The position numbers were made by a program, and so were the translations under genes. DNA of 30,101 bases from a virus. Under the pieces are notes generated by a model, which was not told the DNA's origin, did no database searches, and saw only the letters and a program-made list of their open reading frames with translations. Of the stretch, positions 23,572 to 29,433 are shown in pieces. The stretch is taken from the IMG/VR virus record IMGVR_UViG_3300025872_000215, positions 1 to 30,101 of that record; one strand, written 5' to 3'. The first letter of the stretch is position 1. Each line of letters opens with the position of its first letter.

Positions 23572-25220
23572 TAGTAGCTTCCGATCTGTCCCTGAGGTTG
23601 GTAACTTGAAATGGTTTCGTCTGACGGATTCATCACCGCAAGGTATCGCAGAACGTCAACCGGGTCTTTGGTTGCACCCTTGTCTCCGTCTGCTCCTGTC
23701 CACTCGCGGAGTGAATAAATAAGATTGCGGCAGTTATCACTGACATACAACTTAGGCTCATTATGAAGGGCAAGCAAGGGTTCATCCTTGTTCCAGGCCA
23801 GCCAGTCATTGATAATGCTGATTCCCTCCTCGACTCGCAGACCTGCGGCAGGAGTGAACCACATCGGGTCTGGGTCCTCCTGCAAAAGGTCAATCAGGCT
23901 TGTTCCGCCATCCCTGCCGATTGCCTGTGTCCCGCCTGCTCTAGGGTCAATAAAGCGTTCTGCGATGCTTTCCCGGCCTTCTAACTGCCGAATAAGGGAT
24001 TTGTAATCGGCAATGCCTCTTCCAGCGCCATTTCGCTGCGCTGTGCCTGGCCTGCCGTCCGCTTTATCGCTCGGCAAGGCCCATTCTCCATGAGTGATGT
24101 CGGGAAATTCGCGGTAAATGAACTTTCTGCCGTATTCATCCACCCGCAGCCACAACATGAACCAGTTTCGCGCCCCAGCAGGGTCAACGGCCATGTAATT
24201 CGTCCCTTTTTCTGGGATTTTATCATGTGGAATCACGTTCCAGTCGCCGAATCGAGGGAATTGTGATCCTGCAAGGCTTTCAGCATAGCCATAAGCGCGG
24301 ATTTTGACCTCATAACCGGTTCTTCCGTGCAGTGCTCGCTGAATTTCACTGAATGGAGAGTAGGAATTTAACTCCGAATGATACCACATGATGCGGCCAT
24401 TCGGTTTGTGGCACTTGGCAACATGCGGCATCATGCCCTTGTCACCTCCTGGCACGTTGATCGAGTCCTTCAGCAGGCTTGCAGGCTTCCAGTCTGTGAT
24501 GGATGCGCCTGCCATATATTCCTTTACAACGCTGGTATAGCCTGAAATGGGCGTGAAGGTCAGCACCATCTTGCCTCGACGACTTGCGAGACGATAACGA
24601 AGCGTTTTTAGCCAGTCATTGTTCACCTCTTCGTCAATCCAGAGGAAGTCAATCTCACCACCTTCGATGACCTTCATGTCCTGGGACTGGTTCAGAAACC
24701 AGCACTGACTGCGATTAGGCAGCACGAAGGTGTTTTCACTGAAACCGTTCTTCTGCGTGAAACTGACGTTGGTGATTTTGGTCTTTTTAGCGGTCTTGAA
24801 CTCGGCAGGAAGATACTTGTAAACAAGCGGCTGCTGCATCTGCACGCTACTCATGTTCGTGGTATGCACGCACCACACTCGCTTGTCAGGATTCCGGCTC
24901 AACACCTGGGCAACTCGCTTTGCAGCATATTCAGACTTGCCTGCTCGGTTACCTCCAAGGATAACAAGCTCGTTCACCTCTGGGTCAGACAGCAGCGAAT
25001 CTGCGGTTTTCCAGTGCTCCGGCTCGTAACCGTGCCGATAGGGGTCCATCTTCTCCGCCAGAATCTTGTCCTCGCGGAGTTGCAGCCGTCTGACCACCTC
25101 ATCCATGCCGACCTTCTTCACAAGGGCTGCAATCGTCTCAGGAGACGGCGCCACCAGGATCGGATGCGGAGTAGGGCGATACTGGCCAAGATTGTCCTTC
25201 GTGACTTCTAGTTGGAACAT
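23571..25220 (-). CDS. terL: Terminase large subunit (packaging ATPase-nuclease)
   Basis: The 549-residue protein contains Walker A GGNRAGKSEYAAK (residues 89-101), Walker B IDFLWIDEEV (190-199) and the coupling motif TFTPISG (221-227). The C-terminal nuclease half has NYMAVDPAGARNW (first metal-binding Asp) and FIDPRAGGTQAIG (second Asp). These parts pump and cut phage DNA at the portal. No recognisable small terminase is seen next to it; one of the two small genes upstream (25230-25921) could take that place, but neither shows a clear DNA-binding fold. The next plus-strand feature is the structured RNA region, about 750 bases away. Confidence 0.9.
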   Translation of the reverse strand: MFQLEVTKDNLGQYRPTPHPILVAPSPETIAALVKKVGMDEVVRRLQLREDKILAEKMDPYRHGYEPEHWKTADSLLSDPEVNELVILGGNRAGKSEYAAKRVAQVLSRNPDKRVWCVHTTNMSSVQMQQPLVYKYLPAEFKTAKKTKITNVSFTQKNGFSENTFVLPNRSQCWFLNQSQDMKVIEGGEIDFLWIDEEVNNDWLKTLRYRLASRRGKMVLTFTPISGYTSVVKEYMAGASITDWKPASLLKDSINVPGGDKGMMPHVAKCHKPNGRIMWYHSELNSYSPFSEIQRALHGRTGYEVKIRAYGYAESLAGSQFPRFGDWNVIPHDKIPEKGTNYMAVDPAGARNWFMLWLRVDEYGRKFIYREFPDITHGEWALPSDKADGRPGTAQRNGAGRGIADYKSLIRQLEGRESIAERFIDPRAGGTQAIGRDGGTSLIDLLQEDPDPMWFTPAAGLRVEEGISIINDWLAWNKDEPLLALHNEPKLYVSDNCRNLIYSLREWTGADGDKGATKDPVDVLRYLAVMNPSDETISSYQPQGQIGSY

Positions 25221-25229
25221 GCGTTAAGA

Positions 25230-25517
25230 TTAACTGTTTTTCCACTTAGTAGCGGCCCAGTAAGCGGCTGACATCTTGCCTTTTTTAATGTTCTTCTCAT
25301 GTCGAGCAAAAAACGATTCACGGCGGTTCTTGTCAGCTTCGCTTTCTCCTTTTCTAGGAGGCGATCCAGACACTCCCTGCTGGCCAAATCGGATCGTTTT
25401 CACCTCGTTGCCTTGCTTGGCGACCACGACATGACTCTTCGTAGGGTGGCTAGGAGTGCGTTTTGGCTTGTTGTAGCCTTCCACTCCGACTCTGGCTAGT
25501 CTGGGGTCTTTCTTCAT
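25230..25517 (-). CDS. Small basic phage protein next to terminase
   Basis: The 95-residue, Lys/Arg-rich protein contains PSHPTKSHVVVAKQGNEVKTIRFGQQGV and RRESFFARHEKNIKKGKMSAAYWA. I recognise this as a widespread short phage protein of unknown function that often lies beside the terminase (KSHVVVAKxGxKxKxIRFGQQGV). It is beta-rich at the front with a basic helical end. The start overlaps the stop of the 135-residue gene (ATGA) and the stop is nine bases before terL. It could bind DNA and assist packaging. Confidence 0.75.
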   Translation of the reverse strand: MKKDPRLARVGVEGYNKPKRTPSHPTKSHVVVAKQGNEVKTIRFGQQGVSGSPPRKGESEADKNRRESFFARHEKNIKKGKMSAAYWAATKWKNS

Positions 25518-25921
25518 TTTGGAAGCATTGCTTTCAGTTGTTTGACTGCCTTCATTTGCTCTGGTGATGGTGTTCCCGCAGAAGGGTCGCCAGACATAAT
25601 TCGTGAAATGATGGTATGCTGTGCTGCCAGTTTATTTTCTGGCTTGGCATAATCAGCTTTCAGCCCCTGAAAGAACTTCATTTGTTCATCGGTTAGATCG
25701 AACTCAGGCTTAAAGTTTTTCTGCTTCATAAAGAGACGAAGTGCCTCGTTTTGAGCAACTGCCATTTTTTCTTGCTCTGATAGGCCAGAGGCAGGATTTA
25801 GAATGATTCGGTTGTCCTCTGTCGCCATTCCAGCAACGTGCGGATTTTTTGCGAAGTATTGCAACTCTCCTGCGTAAGGTGAACGCAGTTCAAAACCATG
25901 AATTTTTGTTGGAATAGGCAT
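25514..25921 (-). CDS. Hypothetical protein, first gene of the late operon
   Basis: The 135-residue protein begins MPIPTKIHGFELRSPYAGEL and has IILNPASGLSEQEKMAVAQNEA, a short motif seen in unnamed phage proteins. The rest is helical with ISRIMSGDPSAGTPSPEQMKAVKQLKAMLP at the end. I cannot assign a family. It is the first gene after the 475-base non-coding block, so a minus-strand late promoter should lie near 25930-26000. The start has no obvious Shine-Dalgarno sequence. A small-terminase role is possible by position only. Confidence 0.6.
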   Translation of the reverse strand: MPIPTKIHGFELRSPYAGELQYFAKNPHVAGMATEDNRIILNPASGLSEQEKMAVAQNEALRLFMKQKNFKPEFDLTDEQMKFFQGLKADYAKPENKLAAQHTIISRIMSGDPSAGTPSPEQMKAVKQLKAMLPK

Positions 25922-25959
25922 ATGGCTGAACTATGACCTGAGATTTTTCAAAGCAAGAC

Positions 25960-25986
25960 TTGATTGACAAATTCAAGGTATATAGT
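25960..25986 (+). promoter_or_regulatory. Candidate plus-strand promoter for the structured RNA
   Basis: TTGATT (25960-25965) and TATAGT (25981-25986) are separated by 15 bases. A better -35 (TTGACA, 25964-25969) is only 11 bases from the -10 and so cannot pair with it. The surroundings are clearly AT-rich compared with the RNA that follows. A start near 25993 would place transcription just before the first stem. The short spacing keeps confidence low. Confidence 0.35.
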
Positions 25987-25989
25987 AAG

Positions 25990-26006
25990 GCAAACAATAG
26001 GTTTGC
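25990..26006. repeat. Inverted repeat at the 5' end of the RNA region (operator or alternative stem)
   Basis: GCAAAC (25990-25995) and GTTTGC (26001-26006) are perfectly inverted around five bases. The right arm can instead pair with CGCAAAC at 26039-26045, so the two structures exclude each other. As DNA the palindrome overlaps the expected start site and could be a repressor site serving both strands. As RNA it could be a switch. Confidence 0.6.
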
Positions 26007-26314
26007 GTTCTAGCAGGGCGTGATCCGTCCCACTGTGGCGCAAACCGCACTGAGGCCGACGTTCCTGCTAGACGTCGGTCTCTTTGTTTTCGGGCAATCC
26101 TCGCCTGACAGAAGATTGTAGTGTCCCTGAGTGGGCAACGCGGGCAATCGGAGGATTTCGGCGCACGGTGGACAGCAAATCAGCCGTGCAGAAGGCGCAT
26201 CTGCAAAGATGGGTTGCGCTCGTTGCCGTCTGACCTGTGTGCTACTGAGCCAGCCGAGCAGGAAGGCAGCGAGAACATGTGACGAGACTCCCGATCCTTA
26301 TACGGAGGTAGAGC

Positions 26315-26357
26315 TTAGAGCATGGCAGTTCCTAATAATGGGATTGCTATGCTCTAA
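26315..26357 (+). promoter_or_regulatory. 18-bp hairpin between structured RNA and nuclease gene
   Basis: TTAGAGCATGGCAGTTCC pairs fully with the sequence at 26340-26357 around the seven-base loop TAATAAT, with three G-U pairs. No U-run follows, so it is not a standard intrinsic terminator. A second copy of CTCTAA just before the nuclease ATG (26390-26395) could pair with TTAGAG (26315-26320) instead. The element could be an RNase III site, a boundary or a translational switch. Confidence 0.6.
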
Positions 26358-26396
26358 AACAGCCCTCACCTGACCGGAGATGAGCTTCACTCTAAA

Positions 26397-26786
26397 ATGA
26401 TCCAAATACCTCAAAACAAATCAGAGTTTGAACTTCAAGCTGAACTCTTCTCAGCCTTAAAAACGGCTGGCTACCTCGTCAGAGGAGAGGTTTCAGCTAG
26501 ATTGAATGGTAAAAAGAGCATTTTTGACCTTGTGATCTTCAAGGAAGATAAAGCTGTAGTCATTATTGAGGTCAAAGACTCTCCTCATCGCGCAGTTGTC
26601 TATGGGAAAAAGACAAAGCAATCAATGCAGTATAAGGCCTATAATCTGCCCGTAATTTATCACACGACAATCCACTCAGTTCAGCAGACTCTTGCTAGAA
26701 TAGAGCGGGTCTTGGCAGAGAGAGAGGATTTAATCCTTCTTCAGCAGATAGTAAAACATGAAGCTGAAGCCGATAAAATGGATTAG
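26397..26786 (+). CDS. Small PD-(D/E)XK-type nuclease
   Basis: This is the only confident plus-strand phage gene in the window (129 residues). The nuclease core is SIFDLVIF (D44) then AVVIIEVKDS (E58-V-K60), preceded by a helix with acidic residues (SEFELQAELFSALK) and RGEV, and followed by QSMQYKAYNLPVIY. This is the minimal PD-(D/E)XK fold seen in small phage nucleases, restriction-like domains and some homing enzymes. The gene is AT-rich (22 of 60 G+C in 26401-26460, counted by hand) against GC-rich genes to its right, suggesting separate acquisition. GGAGA (26376-26380) is a distant ribosome-binding site candidate. It converges with the minus-strand operon, leaving only eight bases. The target is unknown. 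Confidence 0.75.
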   Translation: MIQIPQNKSEFELQAELFSALKTAGYLVRGEVSARLNGKKSIFDLVIFKEDKAVVIIEVKDSPHRAVVYGKKTKQSMQYKAYNLPVIYHTTIHSVQQTLARIERVLAEREDLILLQQIVKHEAEADKMD

Positions 26787-26794
26787 AAAGTCAA

Positions 26795-27013
26795 TCATAG
26801 GTTTTTGGTCAGTTCTTCCTTGGCAATCATTACTTCCTCGCCGGTTTCAACGACTTTGACGCACCATTCGCCATTCCAGCCATCCTGGTCTGCACCAGGG
26901 TAAAGAGGCTGGACGATGCTGTTAGCCTTCACGACGACCTGTTTCAGCCCGTCCATGGTGCTCACCCAGGTGCTGTTCCGCAGTTTCACTGCTCCTGGGA
27001 GTCCGTAGGGCAT
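26795..27013 (-). CDS. Small beta-rich hypothetical protein
   Basis: The 72-residue protein has short beta segments (LKQVVVKANSIVQPLY; GEWCVKVVETGEEVMIAKEEL) like a small SH3/KOW-type barrel. It is unrecognised. The ATG at 27013 overlaps the end of the 75-residue gene by 28 bases; a later Met at 26956 is possible. It is the last gene of the right-hand minus-strand operon and ends eight bases from the converging nuclease gene. Confidence 0.55.
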   Translation of the reverse strand: MPYGLPGAVKLRNSTWVSTMDGLKQVVVKANSIVQPLYPGADQDGWNGEWCVKVVETGEEVMIAKEELTKNL

Positions 27014-27213
27014 GGCTTATCGTGCTTCTTGATGATCTTGCCGATTTCATGGGCTGCGACTCGGTATGTTCCAGCGATGTTTCCGCAGCACTGCTGCCAT
27101 GGGGTAATCTCGTTCGGCCTGGCTCCGTCTGGAACCTTACCTTGCTTTGCATACCCTAGCGCCTCCCTGGTAAACATCTGCTGAAGGGTCTTTAGATCGT
27201 CAATGATGTTCAT
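26986..27213 (-). CDS. Small hypothetical protein with Cys pair
   Basis: The 75-residue protein starts MNIIDDLKTLQQMFTREALG at 27213, preceded by a good GGAGG seven bases upstream, which decides this start over the longer frame. It is helical at both ends (YRVAAHEIGKIIKKHDKP) with adjacent cysteines (WQQCCGN) and no membrane segment. The family is unrecognised. It overlaps the Cys/HTH gene upstream by 14 bases. Confidence 0.6.
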   Translation of the reverse strand: MNIIDDLKTLQQMFTREALGYAKQGKVPDGARPNEITPWQQCCGNIAGTYRVAAHEIGKIIKKHDKPCPTDSQEQ

Positions 27214-27514
27214 GCTTTTTCCTCCATCCCTGCCCCGGTGCTTTGCCAGCCTTGCGGCGATGCTGCCGGACAGCCTCAAGGGTGACTTCCATGCGGTCAG
27301 CGATGACGTGATTAGACTCTGACCAATCCACTTCAGCCCACATCTTTCGCCTAGTAGCTAGATCATGTGTTCTTTTGGCTTTTGCACGTTCTCTAGCCCT
27401 TCGCTTGGTATAGCACTCCGGTCCCAAAACAAAGCCAGGAATGGCCTGTTCTTTGCAACAGATGCAGATTCCCGCAGCTTTGCGCCGTGCATACCAGGAT
27501 TTTTGGTCATTCAT
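27200..27514 (-). CDS. Putative zinc-binding HTH protein
   Basis: The 104-residue basic protein has CICCKEQAIPGFVLGPECY at residues about 17-35, a likely metal site (CxxC...C). A C-terminal helix-turn-helix-like segment follows (ESNHVIADRMEVTLEAVRQHR, about 65-85), then a basic tail. Short zinc-plus-HTH proteins are common phage regulators or DNA-binding accessories. The ATG overlaps the stop of the 372-residue gene (ATGA), and GGAGG near its end serves the next gene. Specific function is not visible. Confidence 0.6.
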   Translation of the reverse strand: MNDQKSWYARRKAAGICICCKEQAIPGFVLGPECYTKRRARERAKAKRTHDLATRRKMWAEVDWSESNHVIADRMEVTLEAVRQHRRKAGKAPGQGWRKKHEHH

Positions 27515-28629
27515 GGCTTGGCTGGCTCAAGGCAAAGAGTTGTGATCGGCTCAACCTGCAATTCATTGTCGGCATTCATCCAGGCGCACATGAGGGACAG
27601 AGGATCAACGTGCGTCACCGTCATCGGCGGCCCGCCCGACTTGAGCCGCACCGTATCGCCCACGGCGGGCGTCCAGGGCTGGGCAGGCTTCTCACTTTCA
27701 CCGGACAAATCCGGTTCGTTCACGACAACGGGCTTGGCCTGCCCCTCGCGCTTGGCAGGAATCCCAATCGGGCACGGGCTGGCTTTGCACGTCTCACAGA
27801 AAACGTGCGGAGCCGCGTGAGGGCACACGTCAGGACGACCAGCAGCGATGGTGGAATCGCCCTCCACCTCGGCAATACGCAGGCACCGCTCTTTGGTCAG
27901 CCCCTCTAGCCCTTTGATGGGCTGCTGCCCCTCGCCCTTGACGGCGGCGATGAGGCGGGCGCGGACGGCTTCATAATTCACATGCTTCAGTTCGCGCCAC
28001 GGCACCTCCTCCATGCGCCGGATTGCTTGCGCAGTCACCACGTCGGCGACAGCCTGGGCGGAAATCTCTTTGGCCTCTTGATACTCTTGATTGCGGTCCT
28101 CCCATTCCATAACATACCCCAAACGCTTTTTCCACGCATCAAACGCCACCTGCCCCAGGCTGATGCCAACATCAGACTGGATGGGCTGGCGCAGGGAGGC
28201 AAGTTCTGCCAGGGCATCACGCGCTTCCCGCTTCGCCTGCCGCGCCTCCTGGATCAGATCGGTCTGCTTCGCCAGCATGTCCCGGGTGCGTTCGATGAGC
28301 CGCTGGTTCATCTCGGCGACGGCGGCCTGGGCCTTGTCGCGCTCCGCACTCCAAAACTCGGCGTTTTTGCAATATCGCAAAGCGTCTGCCTCCCATTTGT
28401 CGCGCTCGGCCTTGAGCGCGGCAATCTCTTCGTCTTTTGTGCTAACAATGCTGTCATGCGTCGCTGGGTGTATATGCTTAGACCAGGATTCTGCGATCTG
28501 CTGGGCTTCTGCCAACCCCTCCTTGAGCTTGGCAATCTCGCGTTCATGCCATGCCACCAAAGCACGGGCAAGGCGCATTTCGCCTGCATTCATCTCACCG
28601 AATTTAAGCCGAATTTCTTGATCTGTCAT
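27511..28629 (-). CDS. Coiled-coil protein with Cys-rich site and YodC-like C-terminus
   Basis: The 372-residue protein begins with a long coiled coil (about residues 20-155, for example EIAALKAERDKWEADALRYC). A middle helical region precedes CPHAAPHVFCETCKASPC, a possible zinc site, and the last 50 residues (VGDTVRLKSGGPPMTVTHVD...LCLEPA) resemble the small YodC/DUF2158 domain. The combination looks mosaic. This gene is much more GC-rich than the late genes (43 of 60 in 27901-27960, counted by hand), suggesting separate ancestry. Function is unknown. Confidence 0.65.
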   Translation of the reverse strand: MTDQEIRLKFGEMNAGEMRLARALVAWHEREIAKLKEGLAEAQQIAESWSKHIHPATHDSIVSTKDEEIAALKAERDKWEADALRYCKNAEFWSAERDKAQAAVAEMNQRLIERTRDMLAKQTDLIQEARQAKREARDALAELASLRQPIQSDVGISLGQVAFDAWKKRLGYVMEWEDRNQEYQEAKEISAQAVADVVTAQAIRRMEEVPWRELKHVNYEAVRARLIAAVKGEGQQPIKGLEGLTKERCLRIAEVEGDSTIAAGRPDVCPHAAPHVFCETCKASPCPIGIPAKREGQAKPVVVNEPDLSGESEKPAQPWTPAVGDTVRLKSGGPPMTVTHVDPLSLMCAWMNADNELQVEPITTLCLEPAKP

Positions 28630-28717
28630 AGTGTATTAGTGTTGAGTTTACCCCGGTATTTTCGCACCCGCCGGGACGGTCGTTGGCCTTGGTGACGCAG
28701 GAGGCGCTGCAAAGTCT

Positions 28718-28804
28718 TTATGCCGCTTTAATAAGCGTCAGAAGCCAGCTAATAATAGAAATGGCCAAAGTGATGATGATGGCAGGTTTCATAAAGTATC
28801 TCAT
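28718..28804 (-). CDS. Possible 28-residue membrane peptide
   Basis: The peptide MRYFMKPAIIITLAISIISW and onward is one hydrophobic helix with basic residues at the front. It lies alone in the 285-base gap between the 162- and 372-residue genes, just downstream of a structured inverted-repeat block on the same strand. No strong ribosome-binding site precedes either Met. It is too short to be sure. Confidence 0.35.
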   Translation of the reverse strand: MRYFMKPAIIITLAISIISWLLTLIKAA

Positions 28805-28814
28805 GGGAAATGGC

Positions 28815-28895
28815 GCCTGCCGCCGCAAGAGTCCGTCGTCCAACGGTCGAGTGCTCTCTTGCGCTGATTGACAGGCCAGCACAGGCACGGCAGGC
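28815..28895. other. Nested inverted-repeat element (possible structured leader)
   Basis: Outer arms GCCTGCCG (28815-28822) and CGGCAGGC (28888-28895) enclose inner arms CGCAAGAG (28824-28831) and CTCTTGCG (28856-28863). A smaller CCGT/ACGG hairpin lies inside these. All are perfect pairs, so strand cannot be decided from wobble pairs. On the minus strand the element precedes the short membrane peptide. A 3' GCCA-like end suggests but does not prove a tRNA-like fold; D and T arms are absent. Confidence 0.55.
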
Positions 28896-28914
28896 AAATT
28901 GGTTGATGTAAAGA

Positions 28915-29403
28915 TCAGAACTTCCCAAGCCTCCTAGGCTGGAACTTGGCAACAAGGTTTTCACCATCCTGGCGGACAGGTATCACCATGCCGGGAACGA
29001 AGTAATGTGAATCCTTGCAAATGCAAATCTTTTCTTCACCGTGGTGATGCACCTTCAAAAGTCGCCGATTAGGCATCCTGGTCACTAGCACCGTTGCCGT
29101 ATCACTCTCCCTGAGCATCCTAGCGAGTGCAGGCTCGTTCTGCACCTCCTGGGAGTCTTCCACAGGCTTTTCAGCCGGCTCCGGCTCGACTCCGACCACA
29201 ACCTCAGGTTCCTGCACCTCCACAGGAGCAGCAAGCTGGCGCAGAGCTTCCTGGCCGGATTTCGTCAGGTAGGTCTTATTGTAACGTCCGATAGTCCAGT
29301 GCTTGCCTCGCTTTAGGCTGGTTTTAGCAGACTTAGCCTGCGCAGGAGACATACCAAGGTTGGCAGCGTATTCGTCGAGGAGAATGGCTTTAGTTTCGCT
29401 CAT
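28915..29403 (-). CDS. Hypothetical early protein with HTH-like N-terminus
   Basis: The 162-residue protein has three parts: a helical, basic N-terminus (DEYAANLGMSPAQAKSAKTSLKR, then TIGRYNKTYLTKSGQEALRQ) like a small DNA-binding domain; a Pro/Glu-rich linker (about residues 60-90); and a beta-rich C-terminus with CICKDSHYFVPGMVIPV and a basic tail. It is not a family I can name. Position upstream of the coiled-coil gene and next to the methyltransferase suggests an early or regulatory role. Confidence 0.55.
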   Translation of the reverse strand: MSETKAILLDEYAANLGMSPAQAKSAKTSLKRGKHWTIGRYNKTYLTKSGQEALRQLAAPVEVQEPEVVVGVEPEPAEKPVEDSQEVQNEPALARMLRESDTATVLVTRMPNRRLLKVHHHGEEKICICKDSHYFVPGMVIPVRQDGENLVAKFQPRRLGKF

Positions 29404-29433
29404 AAAATGAGTAAAAAGAGGATTTTGCAGGCG

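Larger units (their letters stand above)
25990..26396 (+). ncRNA. Structured non-coding RNA candidate with kissing hairpin loops
   Basis: No convincing coding frame occupies 25922-26396. The plus strand contains several stems: 26000-26007 with 26039-26046 (8 bp); 26054-26062 with 26072-26080 (9 bp, one G-U); 26096-26102 with 26151-26157 (7 bp); 26163-26168 with 26184-26189 (6 bp); 26219-26227 with 26265-26273 (9 bp, one U-G); 26315-26332 with 26340-26357 (18 bp, three G-U). The loop of the first hairpin holds CTAGCAGG and the loop of the second holds its exact complement CCTGCTAG. Wobble pairs would be A-C mismatches on the other strand, so the RNA is plus-sense. It is not tmRNA, RNase P RNA or a group I intron by their conserved boxes. 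It may be a separate RNA or the long leader of the nuclease gene. Confidence 0.6.

Noticed and set aside
26131-26373. 80-codon plus-strand frame in the RNA region
   Set aside because: No ribosome-binding site, Arg/Cys/Ser-rich without motifs, and it runs through strong RNA stems. Better explained as non-coding.
25990-26396. tmRNA, RNase P RNA or group I intron
   Set aside because: No tRNA-like T arm or tag frame, no conserved RNase P boxes, no P7-like core, and no split gene on either side to act as exons.
28683-28871. 62-codon plus-strand frame in the gap
   Set aside because: No ribosome-binding site or domain, and it reads through the nested inverted repeats; the minus-strand peptide is slightly more plausible.
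28815-28898. A tRNA gene
   Set aside because: A seven-base acceptor-like stem and CCA can be drawn on the minus strand, but there is no T-loop, no D-arm and the central arm is too long.
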